A stretch of DNA of 64,000 bases, taken from Alphaproteobacteria bacterium. Its GTDB lineage: Bacteria > Pseudomonadota > Alphaproteobacteria > Micropepsales > Micropepsaceae. The position numbers and the translations under genes are program-made. Positions 25,417-34,680 of this stretch are shown here, in pieces (positions within the stretch are counted from its first letter, which is position 1; every line of letters begins with the position of its first letter). A model generated the notes under the pieces. The model was not told the DNA's origin, searched no databases, and saw only the letters and a list, made by a program, of their open reading frames with translations. The stretch covers positions 62,001 to 126,000 of the forward strand of contig JACKLF010000006.1 in assembly GCA_024236055.1 (NCBI GenBank). Reading direction: 5' to 3'.

Positions 25417-26658
25417 ATGAAACGCACCCTTCTTCGCGCCGGACTTGCGGCGAGCCTGATGCTCGGCGCGGCCGCCATGACCGCCCCGTCGGCCTATGCC
25501 GCCTCCAAGCAGCCCCCGATGTCGAAAGCCGTCAACAAGGCGCTGGCCGACTCCCAGAAGCTTTATGCCAAGCAGGATTACCAGGGCGCGCTGGAATATA
25601 TCCAGAAGGCGCAGGAAGCCTCCGATCCCACGCCCTACGACAAGCTGATGACCAACCGGTTCCTGATGCAGGTCCAGATCGCGCTCAAGAATCTTGACGC
25701 CGCCGACGTGGCCGCCGAGGCCGCCGCCGACATGGACCCGGCCGATATCCCCGATACCGACAAGGAAGCGGTCTACAAGCCCGCCCTGCAGCTGGCGCTG
25801 AACTCCAAGCACTATGACAAGGCGCTGAAATACGCCAATGCGCTCGAAGCCCTGAACACGCCGCTGGACGCCAGTTTCCAGTCGTTGGTGATGCAGGCGC
25901 ATTACTTTGGCGGTGATGTCGCCGGCGCCGCCGAACTGGCCAAGAAGCACATCGCAGCCGCCGAAGCGGCCGGCCAGCCGCCCGCGCGCAACGACCTGGA
26001 CGTGCTGATGAGCTCGCAGGTCAAGGCAAAGGACGAAGCCGGCGCCGAAGACACGCTGGAACAGCTGGTCAAATACTATAACGAGCCGGAAGACTGGGCC
26101 CAGATCATCGGCGTCAGCTATGGCACCAAGGGCATCCGCGACATCGACGCGCTCTATCTGGGCCGCCTGATGTTCCTGGTCGAGCCCACGCCGAAGCCGA
26201 ACGACGCGTCGATCGTCGGTTCGGTCGCCAGCAAGATGGGCTTTTATGGCGATGCCGTGAAGGCCGAGCAGGCCGGCGGTACCGGCTTCCCCTCGCCCGA
26301 CGAGAATGCCCAGAAGGACAAGGCTTCGATCCAGCAGCAGATTGCCGCGGGCGACAAGCAGAATGGCACCTACAACGTCAAGCTGGCCGAAGCGCTGTAC
26401 GGCTATGGCATGTTCCCGGAAGCCGAGGCCGCGGCGCGCCGCGCCCAGGCCAAGGGCGGCGTTGCCGATCCGACCGAAGTGCCGATGATCCTGGGCATGA
26501 CCCTGACGGCCGAAGGCAAGTATCAGGAAGCCTTGGCCGAGTTCGCCAAGGTGCAGGGTGGCGGTCCGGCCACCCCGCGCGTCGTGCGCCTGTGGACCTA
26601 CTACGCCCAGTCCAAGATGGGCCCGGCCGCGACCGCCTCGGCGGCGCCCGCGCAGTAA
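25417..26658 (+). CDS. exported tetratricopeptide-repeat protein
   Basis: The 413-aa protein has signal peptide MKRTLLRAGLAASLMLGAAA ending at AYA. The rest is Ala-rich paired helices of TPR type (ALADSQKLYAKQDYQGALEY, ALKYANALEALNTPLDASF, EALYGYGMFPEAEAAARRAQ). It is probably a soluble periplasmic scaffold. No enzymatic motif is seen. AAAGGA precedes ATG 25417, and a strong terminator follows, so it is a single-gene unit. Confidence 0.8.
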   Translation: MKRTLLRAGLAASLMLGAAAMTAPSAYAASKQPPMSKAVNKALADSQKLYAKQDYQGALEYIQKAQEASDPTPYDKLMTNRFLMQVQIALKNLDAADVAAEAAADMDPADIPDTDKEAVYKPALQLALNSKHYDKALKYANALEALNTPLDASFQSLVMQAHYFGGDVAGAAELAKKHIAAAEAAGQPPARNDLDVLMSSQVKAKDEAGAEDTLEQLVKYYNEPEDWAQIIGVSYGTKGIRDIDALYLGRLMFLVEPTPKPNDASIVGSVASKMGFYGDAVKAEQAGGTGFPSPDENAQKDKASIQQQIAAGDKQNGTYNVKLAEALYGYGMFPEAEAAARRAQAKGGVADPTEVPMILGMTLTAEGKYQEALAEFAKVQGGGPATPRVVRLWTYYAQSKMGPAATASAAPAQ

Positions 26659-26671
26659 AGCCGCAAGCCGT

Positions 26672-26713
26672 CAAAGACGCCGGGGCACGCTGATCGCGTG
26701 CCCCGGCGTTTGC
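26672..26713 (+). terminator. rho-independent terminator
   Basis: A 13-bp GC-rich stem (26678-26690 with 26696-26708) has loop TGATC. It is followed by TTTGCTT and preceded by AAAGA, which extends the pairing. It lies 14 bases after the TPR gene stop. Confidence 0.8.
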
Positions 26714-26775
26714 TTGCCGGCAGCAAAAGCCTTTAAATCCCGCCGCCCCGCCGCAAGGTCCACTGGAAAGCCGCT

Positions 26776-27333
26776 ATGAATCTGGTCGTCGGCTTCGCCC
26801 CCTTCATCCTGTTCGCGCTGCTCTCGCGCCTATCGGCCGATCTTGCGCTGTGGATCGCCTTCGCGGCGGCCTTTGTCGTCACCATCCGCGATTTCGTCGA
26901 AAGCCCCTCCCTGCGCCTGCTGGACGCAGGCAGCCTGGCGCTGTTCTGCCTTCTGGCACTGGCGCGCGGCTTTCTGGCGCCCGAAATGCCGCTGGTCGTG
27001 GTGCGCTTCATCACGGAGACCGCGCTGTTTCTTCTGCTCGCCGGCTCGCTGGTCATCCGCCGGCCCTTTTCCATCGACTATGCCCGGCTTGACCCGCGCG
27101 AGGCGAACTGGGAACCGGCGCTGTTCCTGAAGGTCAACTATATCGTCTCGGCCGTCTGGGTGGGCGCCTTCGCCGCCATGGCCATCGCCGACGGCATCAT
27201 CACCTTCGACCCGGACATCCAGATCTACGGTTCCATCGCCGTGAGCGTGCTGGCGCTGGCCGGCGCCGTCACCTTTACCCTGCTCTATCCCGCCCGGGTC
27301 GCAAAACAGGCCGCTTTGCCGCCGGGGGCCTGA
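26776..27333 (+). CDS. integral membrane protein of unknown function
   Basis: The 185-aa protein has about five or six hydrophobic helices (VVGFAPFILFALLSRL, LALWIAFAAAFVVTIRDF, LDAGSLALFCLLALARGFL, FITETALFLLLAGSLVI, and a C-terminal pair). The segment RRPFSIDYARLDPREANWEPALF is hydrophilic and Trp-bearing. The overall order is a little like septation protein IspZ, but not enough to name it. It precedes a thiolase gene by 50 bases on the same strand. Confidence 0.6.
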   Translation: MNLVVGFAPFILFALLSRLSADLALWIAFAAAFVVTIRDFVESPSLRLLDAGSLALFCLLALARGFLAPEMPLVVVRFITETALFLLLAGSLVIRRPFSIDYARLDPREANWEPALFLKVNYIVSAVWVGAFAAMAIADGIITFDPDIQIYGSIAVSVLALAGAVTFTLLYPARVAKQAALPPGA

Positions 27334-27383
27334 GCGGCTAGCCTGCGACCCACAGGCACAGACGCTTTATCGGGAGGCATGCC

Positions 27384-28592
27384 ATGCGACAGGCCGTTAT
27401 CGTTTCCACCGCGCGGACCGGCCTGGCCAAATCCGTGCGCGGCGGGTTCAACCAGACCCATGGCGCGGTGATGGCGGGACATGCCGTCAAGCACGCCATC
27501 GCCCGTGCCGGCGTCGAACCGGGCGCGGTGGAAGATGTCTTCATGGGCTGCGGCTTTCCCGAAGGCGCCACCGGCAACAATATCGGGCGCGAGGCGGCGA
27601 TCTGGGCCGGTTGTCCGGTTTCGACCAGCGGCGTGACCATCAACCGCTACTGCTCCAGCGGGCTGAACGCGATCGCCATGGCCGCGCAGCAGATCATGAC
27701 CGGCGGCACCGACATCGCGGTGGGTGCGGGCGTCGAATCCATCTCGCTGGTGCAGATGGGCGGCATCAATCTGAGCCATTTCACCGAGGAACATCTGCTC
27801 AAGGTCAAGCCGGCGCTGTGGATGACCATGATCGAAACCGCCGAGATCGTGGCCGAACGCTATGCCATCAGCCGCGAACGCCAGGACGCATATGCCCTGC
27901 AAAGCCAGCAGCGCACCGCCGCCGCCCAGCAAGCGGGCCGCTATGACGCCGAGATCGTGCCGCTGGCCACGAAAATGAAAAAGATCGACAGGGCAAGCGG
28001 CGAAGAAAGCATGGTCGATGTGACGGTGGCACGCGACGAATGCAACCGCCCCGACACGACGCTGGAAGCGCTGGCGGCGCTGGGGCCCGTGCATGCGGGC
28101 GGACAGCAGGTCGCGGTGGGCAAATACATCACCGCCGGCAATGCCTCGCAGTTTTCCGATGGCGCTTCGGCCTGCGTGCTGATGAGCGACGAGGCGGCGG
28201 CGAAACAGAATCTGAAACCGCTGGGCATTTTCCGCGGCTTCGCGGTGGCCGGCGTCGAGCCCGAGGAAATGGGGATCGGGCCGGTCAAGGCGGTGCCGCG
28301 CCTGCTGGAGCGCCACGGCCTGACGGTGGACGATATCGGACTTTGGGAACTCAACGAGGCTTTTGCCAGCCAGACCCTTTACTGCATGGATCAGCTTGGG
28401 CTTGACCCGGAAAAGACCAATGTGGACGGCGGCGCCATTTCCATCGGCCATCCCTATGGTATGACGGGCGCGCGGCTGACCGGTCACATTCTGCTGGAGG
28501 GTCAGCGGCGCGGTGTCCAGTATGGCGTCGTCACCATGTGCATCGGCGGCGGTATGGGCGCGGCCGGCCTGTTCGAGATTCTGCCCGCCTGA
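27384..28592 (+). CDS. acetyl-CoA C-acyltransferase (thiolase)
   Basis: The 402-aa protein has all thiolase signatures: nucleophile Cys in NRYCSSGLNAIAMAA near residue 91, NEAFASQTLYC, GGAISIGHPYGMTGARL with the active His, and CIGGGMGAAGLFE with the second Cys. It cleaves 3-ketoacyl-CoA with CoA in beta-oxidation, or runs in reverse. No FadB-type partner is adjacent, so its pathway is not set by context. Confidence 0.92.
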   Translation: MRQAVIVSTARTGLAKSVRGGFNQTHGAVMAGHAVKHAIARAGVEPGAVEDVFMGCGFPEGATGNNIGREAAIWAGCPVSTSGVTINRYCSSGLNAIAMAAQQIMTGGTDIAVGAGVESISLVQMGGINLSHFTEEHLLKVKPALWMTMIETAEIVAERYAISRERQDAYALQSQQRTAAAQQAGRYDAEIVPLATKMKKIDRASGEESMVDVTVARDECNRPDTTLEALAALGPVHAGGQQVAVGKYITAGNASQFSDGASACVLMSDEAAAKQNLKPLGIFRGFAVAGVEPEEMGIGPVKAVPRLLERHGLTVDDIGLWELNEAFASQTLYCMDQLGLDPEKTNVDGGAISIGHPYGMTGARLTGHILLEGQRRGVQYGVVTMCIGGGMGAAGLFEILPA

Positions 28593-28594
28593 TC

Positions 28595-29296
28595 ATGATC
28601 CAGCCCTCCTCTTCCATTTGTGTGTGCCGGCGCTGGGCGCCGGCCCTTCTGGCGCTGCTGGTGCTGGGCGCCTGCGCCACCCAGCCCAAGGGCCCGCCGC
28701 CGCCGCCCGATCCGGCCAGCCAGATGCCCGCGCTGGAAAAGCGCATCATGTCGATGGTCGAAAGCGAGCGCCTGAAGATCGAGCCCAAAGCCAAGGCGCT
28801 GGTGCCCGATGCCGAACTGTCCAAGGTCGCGCGCGAGCGGGCAAAGGACATGGCGGCCAAGAACTATCTGGCCCATGCCGCGCCCGACGGCGAAACCTCG
28901 GCGACGCTGCTGATGGCACAGGACGCCAATTTCCAGGGTCTGCTCGGGGAAAATCTTGCGGCGCAGCATTACACGCCCCAAAGCGGGGTATCGGTCGAGG
29001 AATTCGCCAAGCGCTTTCTGGACACCTGGCTGAATTCGCCGCCCCACAAGGAAAACCTGGCCTTCAAGGACTATGATCGCACCGGGGTCGGCGCGGCGGT
29101 GAACGGCGACACGGTCTATGTCGCCCAGCTCTTCGCCACCGATCTGGGGCTGCCCCCGCCCAAGCAGGCCGACGGCAAGGCCACCATCACCCGCTTCGAC
29201 ACCGCCCGGGCCGCCAGCACCACCAAGCCCAAACCGCCGCCTTCGCCGATCCGGCTGCGCGGAGCGCTGGGCATCGCCGAGGCCCCTGCCAATTGA
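28595..29296 (+). CDS. CAP-domain lipoprotein
   Basis: The 233-aa protein has a lipoprotein signal: LLALLVLGACAT, with the lipid-bearing Cys near residue 26, then a proline run. The CAP (SCP/PR1) fold follows: VNSER-like VESERLKIEPKAKALVPD, ARERAKDMAAKNYLAHAAPDGE, GENLAAQHY, and NSPPHKENLAFKDYDRTGVG with the usual metal-site His. Bacterial CAP proteins bind lipids or act on the envelope, but no activity is certain. ATG 28595 lies 2 bases after the thiolase stop, so the genes may be coupled. Confidence 0.8.
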   Translation: MIQPSSSICVCRRWAPALLALLVLGACATQPKGPPPPPDPASQMPALEKRIMSMVESERLKIEPKAKALVPDAELSKVARERAKDMAAKNYLAHAAPDGETSATLLMAQDANFQGLLGENLAAQHYTPQSGVSVEEFAKRFLDTWLNSPPHKENLAFKDYDRTGVGAAVNGDTVYVAQLFATDLGLPPPKQADGKATITRFDTARAASTTKPKPPPSPIRLRGALGIAEAPAN

Positions 29297-29350
29297 GGCA
29301 TGCAAGATGAAAATGAATTGTGCCTCATCGGCACAGTTCCGGGCGCGCCG

Positions 29351-29365
29351 CTAACGCCTCATTAA
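29351..29365. promoter_or_regulatory. CtrA-like box upstream of podJ
   Basis: CTAA-N7-TTAA (29351-29354, 29362-29365) is one base from the CtrA consensus TTAA-N7-TTAA. It sits 136 bp before the podJ start. A GAGTC (GANTC, CcrM methylation type) lies at 29493-29497, 4 bases before the ATG. Confidence 0.4.
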
Positions 29366-29500
29366 GCCTGTTGGCGGAAGTATCTGTGCATGAGCAAGCA
29401 CGGTACCGCCCGGACCGCCTGTGGATTGGACATCATTCCTTTACACTATATCTGGCCCCCGGTACTTTCTTTAGCGGGTGCGTGGTGCCAGTGAGTCGAA

Positions 29501-32194
29501 ATGCGGGCGGAACTACCTTGGAACGTGGCAGGCATACCCCCCGAAGCGCGGGAGGCCGCGCGCGCGGCTGCCCGGCGCGAGGGCCTGTCCGTCGGCGAAT
29601 GGCTGACAAGGCGCATTTTACGCAGCTTTTCGGGCATGGAGGAGGATTCCATGCCGGTTGAACGCGCCCATCTGGATGCCTGGGGCCTGCCCCAGTCCAG
29701 CGCCAGCCGCCGCGACACCGAGGACATGCTGGCCCGGGTCGGGCGCAGCGAGGCCGAATCATCCGAGGTCTTCCGGCGCATCGAGGAGCAGCTGCGGGGC
29801 GTGTCGCGCCGGCTGGACTCCTCGGAACGCAGCCATTCCGAATCCAACCGGGTCCTGTCGCGCACCGCCCAGGAAATCAACATCGCCAGCCGGGAACAGG
29901 CCCAGGCCTTCGACCAGCTGGCCCTGAATGTCATGGCGCTGAGCGAGCGTCTGGACCGGGTCGAGCGCACCACCGCCAATGACGGCATCAAGGATGCGGT
30001 CAAGGCGCTGCACCAGGGCCTGTCGCGCCTGGCCGATCAGGTCAGCCAGACGGCCAGCCAGTCGGCGGCCCAGTCCGGCAATCTGGCGAACAGCCTGGAA
30101 CAGCTTGCCACCCGCCTGGGCGCGGCCCGCGTCGATTCGGAAGATGCCGACAAGCAGCTGGCCCAGCGCATCCTGACCGTCGAGAATGTGGCGCACAAGA
30201 ATGCCTCCCATCTCGACGACCGCCTGACCGGCCTGGAAAACACCACCCAGAACAGCCTGGCGACGCTGGAACAGCGGATGAACGCCCTGCAGGGTGGCAT
30301 CGAGAACGGCCATGCCGCGCTGGAGCAGCGTATCGACCAGCGCCTGGCGGGAATTGAAAAGACCGTCCAGGGTCACACCAACGCCATCGACCACGCCCTG
30401 GAAAAGATCGATGCCGCCGCCAATGCGCGCGCCGCCGATCAGGTCGAAGCCCAGCGCCGCGGCGCCTGGGTCGAGGAAAACCTGCAGGGCCTGCGCGACG
30501 CCATCATGCGGCTGGAAAGCCAGCCCGCCGGCGCGGCGCTGGAACAGCGCCTGGCCCATGTCGAGCAGAATATCGGCGGCCTGATCGAACGGATGGACCA
30601 GAACAGCCCTGCCGCACCGCTGCAGCAGTCGCTGGACGCCATGGCCCAGCGCATCGAGATGCTGGAGAAGGACCATAACGATCTTCTGGCCGAGGTCCGC
30701 ACCGGCAACCGCCATCATGCCCCCGAAGCCACGCCGGACTTTGCCGATTCCGATTTCCCGGCCGCGGCCTTTGCCGAGAGCCAGGACGCCTTTCAGCCTG
30801 CACCCCAGCCGCCGGCCCGCCCCGCCGACGCCTTTGCCGCGCCGCCCTTCCCCGAACAGGCTTTTGCCGAAAAGCCCGGCATCGGCGGCTACCACACTCC
30901 GGCCCAGGCCTCGTTCCAGCCCGATCCCTTCGACGACGGCAGCGCAGGCCAGTTCGTCTATGGCGCCGATGAGGCCGAACATGCCCCGCCCGGCATCGAC
31001 GAACCGCCGCTGGTCGAGAATTTCGAACCCGACGGCCTGGAGCCGCATGGCCCGGAGGCCTATGGCCCCGAACCGGAGCCGGAAAACTTCATGGCCCAGG
31101 CCCGCCGCACCGCCCGTGCGGCCGCCGACAAGGCCGAGACCGAGCGTCAGAGCCGCGGCTTCAGCTGGGGCCGCAGCACCGCCGATGAAGGCGGCGAGGC
31201 GCGCACCCGCTATGTCATTCCCGCCGTCATTGCGCTGATCGTGATCCTGGCGGTGGCCGCCGGGCTGGTGCTGAGCCAGCGCGCCCGCCCCGGACAGGGC
31301 GGCGCGGGCGCCCCCGGCGCCAACACCCAGGCCACGAACGGCCAGAACCCGCAGGGCCCGGACTTCTCGCTGCCCGAACCGCCTGCCGGCGACGAGACCC
31401 AGTTCGTGGTCGCTCCCGCCGCCACGCCCGACCAGCCGGCCCCGGCCCGCTCGGCGCCGCGCGCCAGCCAACCGGCCCAGGAAAGCGGCCCGCCCAACAC
31501 CACCCAGCCGCTGCAGGAACGCGGCGTGCGCCAGGCCCCGGTCAAGTCGGTGCCGGACGGCGACGCCCAGGGCTCGATCAACCGGGTGATCCAGCTGGCC
31601 AATGCCAACAATCCCATCGCCCAGACCATTCTGGGGCTGCGCTATCTGGACGGCACCGGCGGCACGCCGGTGAACCTGCCCCAGGCGGTCAAATACCTGA
31701 CCGCCGCCGCCAACCAGGGCCAGGCCGTGGCCCAGTATCGCCTGGGCACGCTGTATGAGCGCGGCCAGGGCGTGCCGGCCAACGGCGCCCAGGCGGCGCA
31801 CTGGTACCAGATGGCCGCCAACCAGGGTAACCGCAAGGCGATGCACAATCTGGCCGTGGCCTATGCCTCCGGCTCGGTCGGCAAGAAGAACATGGCCGAG
31901 GCCGCGCGCTGGTTCGCCAAGGCAGCGGCGCTGGGCCTGTCGGATTCCCAGTTCAACCTGGCGGTGCTGTATGAACGCGGCGACGGCGTGCCGCAGAGCC
32001 TGCTGGACGCCTTCAAATGGTATTCGATCGCCGCGGCGGCGGGCGATTCCGAATCCAAGGCCCGCGTGTCGGTGCTGCAGTCCCAGCTCAGCGACTCCGA
32101 CCGCGCCACCGCCCAGAAATCGGCGGCGACCTTCCACGCCGCACCGCTGAACCGCAGCGCCAACGTGCCGCCCGAACCCGCCGATCTGGGTTGA
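29501..32194 (+). CDS. podJ: PodJ-like polar localisation factor
   Basis: The 897-aa protein starts with the short motif of this family (PWNVAGIPPEAREAARAAAR, VGEWLTRRI). Long coiled-coil runs follow to about residue 410 (Gln/Glu/Arg-rich, LEQRLAHVEQNIGGLIERMD), then an acidic Pro/Glu-rich linker. One membrane helix lies near 570-592, with a Pro/Gln linker, and Sel1 repeats from about 696 to 870 (AVAQYRLGTLYERGQGVPAN and kin) on the periplasmic side. This is the order of Caulobacter PodJ, which gathers polar development proteins and is cut to a short form. Cell-cycle-type sites lie upstream. Confidence 0.8.
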   Translation: MRAELPWNVAGIPPEAREAARAAARREGLSVGEWLTRRILRSFSGMEEDSMPVERAHLDAWGLPQSSASRRDTEDMLARVGRSEAESSEVFRRIEEQLRGVSRRLDSSERSHSESNRVLSRTAQEINIASREQAQAFDQLALNVMALSERLDRVERTTANDGIKDAVKALHQGLSRLADQVSQTASQSAAQSGNLANSLEQLATRLGAARVDSEDADKQLAQRILTVENVAHKNASHLDDRLTGLENTTQNSLATLEQRMNALQGGIENGHAALEQRIDQRLAGIEKTVQGHTNAIDHALEKIDAAANARAADQVEAQRRGAWVEENLQGLRDAIMRLESQPAGAALEQRLAHVEQNIGGLIERMDQNSPAAPLQQSLDAMAQRIEMLEKDHNDLLAEVRTGNRHHAPEATPDFADSDFPAAAFAESQDAFQPAPQPPARPADAFAAPPFPEQAFAEKPGIGGYHTPAQASFQPDPFDDGSAGQFVYGADEAEHAPPGIDEPPLVENFEPDGLEPHGPEAYGPEPEPENFMAQARRTARAAADKAETERQSRGFSWGRSTADEGGEARTRYVIPAVIALIVILAVAAGLVLSQRARPGQGGAGAPGANTQATNGQNPQGPDFSLPEPPAGDETQFVVAPAATPDQPAPARSAPRASQPAQESGPPNTTQPLQERGVRQAPVKSVPDGDAQGSINRVIQLANANNPIAQTILGLRYLDGTGGTPVNLPQAVKYLTAAANQGQAVAQYRLGTLYERGQGVPANGAQAAHWYQMAANQGNRKAMHNLAVAYASGSVGKKNMAEAARWFAKAAALGLSDSQFNLAVLYERGDGVPQSLLDAFKWYSIAAAAGDSESKARVSVLQSQLSDSDRATAQKSAATFHAAPLNRSANVPPEPADLG

Positions 32195-32316
32195 TTATCC
32201 GTATCCTCCAAGCCTTTAAGGCCGCTTCGGGTTGACCGGCCCAAGGCGCGCGCGCACATTGGCATGATCGCAACGCGCCCTGCGGCGCACAGCCGAGTTG
32301 CCCAACCCGAGCCCCC

Positions 32317-33234
32317 ATGGAGATCTATCTTCCCGTCGCCGAAATGTCCGTCCACTGGATGGTCATTATCGGGCTGGGAGTGACCGTCGGATTCGTTTCG
32401 GGCATGTTCGGCATCGGCGGCGGGTTCCTGCTGACGCCGCTGCTGGTGTTTTACGGCATCCCCTCGACCGTCGCGGTGGGCACCACCCTGTCGCATGTCA
32501 CCGCGGCCTCGGTCTCGGGCGCGCTGGCCCAGTGGCGGCGCCGCGCCATCGACTTTGCGATGGCGGGGGTGATGCTGGTGGGCGGGTTGATGGGCACGGC
32601 CTTCGGCGTATGGCTGTTCGCGATCATGCGGCGCCAGGGCCAGATGGACCTGATCGTGTCGGTGACCTATGTGCTGCTGCTGGGATCGGTCGGCACCATC
32701 ATGCTGCGCGAAAGCCTGTCCAGCCTGCGCGCCGCCCGGTCGGGTGAGACGCCGCGGGTGCGCACCGTCAACCGGGTGTGGATGGCGGGCCTGCCCTTCA
32801 AGATGCGCTTTCGCCAGTCGCGACTCTATATCAGCGTGCTGCCGCCGATGGGAATTGGTTTCACGATCGGCATGCTGGGCGCGATCATGGGCATTGGCGG
32901 CGGCTTCATCATGATCCCCGCCATGATCTACCTGCTGCGCATGCCCACCAATGTCGTGGTGGGCACCTCCATGACCCAGATCATGACCATCACCGCCATC
33001 ACCACCCTGCTGCAGGCCACCAACAACTATGCCGTCGATATCGTGCTGGGCGGGCTGCTGATCATCGGCGGGGTGATCGGGGCGCAGCTTGGCGTGCGGG
33101 TGGCGGGCAAGCTGCGCGGCGAACAGCTGCGCCTGCTGCTGGCGATCGTGGTGCTGACGGTGTGCGCGGGGCTGCTGTGGGGCCTGGTGGCCCGCCCGGC
33201 CGATGTCTACAGCCTGTCCATGGGGATGCCATGA
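32317..33234 (+). CDS. TauE/SafE family sulfite or sulfonate exporter
   Basis: The 305-aa membrane protein has two half-repeats, each with the family glycine motif: GFVSGMFGIGGGFLLTPLLV in the first and GMLGAIMGIGGGFIMIPAMIY in the second. Such proteins move sulfite, sulfonates or other organosulfur anions across the inner membrane. Its stop overlaps the next ATG (ATGA at 33231-33234), so it is coupled to the TIGR02186 gene, a common pairing in Alphaproteobacteria. Confidence 0.88.
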   Translation: MEIYLPVAEMSVHWMVIIGLGVTVGFVSGMFGIGGGFLLTPLLVFYGIPSTVAVGTTLSHVTAASVSGALAQWRRRAIDFAMAGVMLVGGLMGTAFGVWLFAIMRRQGQMDLIVSVTYVLLLGSVGTIMLRESLSSLRAARSGETPRVRTVNRVWMAGLPFKMRFRQSRLYISVLPPMGIGFTIGMLGAIMGIGGGFIMIPAMIYLLRMPTNVVVGTSMTQIMTITAITTLLQATNNYAVDIVLGGLLIIGGVIGAQLGVRVAGKLRGEQLRLLLAIVVLTVCAGLLWGLVARPADVYSLSMGMP

Positions 33235-33971
33235 GACGGCTCACGCTGATCCTGCTGCTGATTGTCGCCGCGCCAGCCCGGGCCGAGGACCTGGTGTCGG
33301 GCATCAGCCAGGACGTGATCCAGATCACCTCCAACTACACCGGCACCTCGATCGTGGTGTTCGGCGCCATCGAGCGGCCGCTGGGATCCGACGGGCGCGA
33401 CATCGTGGTGGTGGTGCGCGGGCCGGGCACCGACATGACCGTGCGCCGCCGCGACCATATTGCCGGTGTATGGGTCAATGCCGACGCCGCCAAGCTGGTG
33501 GGCATGCCCGCCTATTACTACATGGCCAGCACCAAGCCGCTGGACGAGATCGCCCCGGCCGCCGACCTGACGCGCTATGGCATCGGCGTCGAACACCTGA
33601 CGCCGCAACAGATCGCCAGCCATCACGATCCCAAGCCCTTCCAGGAGGCTGCGCTGCGCCACCTGGAGCGCGAGGGGCTCTACACAGAAGCCCCCGGCAG
33701 CATCGATTTCCTGTCGGAGTCGCTGTTTCGCACGCGCGTGCCGGTTCCGGCCGGTGTGGCGCGCGGCCAGTACAATGTCGAGGTCTATCTGTTCCGCGGC
33801 GGCCAGGTGGTCAGCGCCCAGTCCACACCGCTGTTCATCGACCAGACGGGGCTGGAGCGGCGGCTGTTCAACTTCGCCCACAATTCGCCGCTGATCTACG
33901 GCCTGGCGGCGGTTGCGATGTCGATCCTGCTGGGCTGGATATCCAGCGTGCTGTTCCGCCGCCCGGCTTGA
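33231..33971 (+). CDS. TIGR02186 family membrane-anchored protein
   Basis: The 246-aa protein has a signal peptide (LTLILLLIVAAPARA) and a C-terminal membrane helix (LIYGLAAVAMSILLGWISSVLF). Between them is a beta-rich domain with the family features: VIQITSNYTGTSIVVFGAIE, VVVRGPG, GVWVNAD, and LFRTRVPVPAGVARGQYNVEVYLFRGG. Its role is unknown, but it travels with TauE-type transporters and probably helps that exporter from the periplasm. Confidence 0.88.
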   Translation: MRRLTLILLLIVAAPARAEDLVSGISQDVIQITSNYTGTSIVVFGAIERPLGSDGRDIVVVVRGPGTDMTVRRRDHIAGVWVNADAAKLVGMPAYYYMASTKPLDEIAPAADLTRYGIGVEHLTPQQIASHHDPKPFQEAALRHLEREGLYTEAPGSIDFLSESLFRTRVPVPAGVARGQYNVEVYLFRGGQVVSAQSTPLFIDQTGLERRLFNFAHNSPLIYGLAAVAMSILLGWISSVLFRRPA

Positions 33972-33986
33972 TCTGCCTGACTCATG

Positions 33987-34631
33987 TCAGCGCGCGATGG
34001 CATAGACCCGCGCACGGCCCAGCATGTAGGCGTGGAACGGCCCGGCGAACAGCCCGGCAATGGCCACGTCGCCCACATCAAGCCCGCCGGTATAAGCGCC
34101 GAAGGACGGCATCACCAGCCGAAGCCCGTCGCTGACAAAACAGCGCCGGCGCACCCCGCGGCCCCATTTGGAGACGCTGGCGCAGGGGTGCAGATGACCC
34201 GCCACCTCGCCCGGCTGGAACATGACCTGCGGCTCGTGGCGGAAGATCAGCCCGCCCAGCCGGTATTCTTCCGCCACCGTGCCGCCCATCCAGGCGGGCG
34301 GCGACGGATCGTGATTGCCGGCGATCCAGATCCAGTCGGCCGGCATCGCCGCCAGCAGCGCGCGCGCGCTGTCGTCCATGCGATCGGCGGCGCCTTCGTC
34401 GTGGAACGTGTCGCCCAGGGCGATGATCCGCACCGGCCGGTGGCGCGCCACCGCGCCCTGCATGGCGCGCAACGTGGCATGGGTGTCATAGGGCGGCAGG
34501 AACTGGCCCCCGCGGGCATAGGCGCTGCCCTTTTCGAAATGCAGATCGGAAAAGACCAGCGTGCCATGTGCGGGCAGGAAGGCCGCGCCGCACGGATCGA
34601 GCAGCAGGGTTTCGCCATTGACGTCGATCAT
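33987..34631 (-). CDS. pdeM: ligase-associated DNA repair endonuclease PdeM
   Basis: The 214-aa calcineurin-like phosphoesterase has metal motifs FSDLHFEKGS, ALGDTFHDEG, IAGNHDP and, near the end, GHLHPCASV. The opening GETLLLDPCGAAFLPAHGTLVFSD is typical of PdeM. In other bacteria it sits with an ATP-dependent ligase, an exonuclease and the DEXH helicase found here just upstream. ATG 34631 follows GGGGA; the frame stays open farther up but that part overlaps the helicase gene. Confidence 0.88.
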   Translation of the reverse strand: MIDVNGETLLLDPCGAAFLPAHGTLVFSDLHFEKGSAYARGGQFLPPYDTHATLRAMQGAVARHRPVRIIALGDTFHDEGAADRMDDSARALLAAMPADWIWIAGNHDPSPPAWMGGTVAEEYRLGGLIFRHEPQVMFQPGEVAGHLHPCASVSKWGRGVRRRCFVSDGLRLVMPSFGAYTGGLDVGDVAIAGLFAGPFHAYMLGRARVYAIAR

Positions 34632-34680
34632 CACGTCCCCGGCCTGCTGATCGTTCAATTTCGTTTCAATAGATCGAGTT

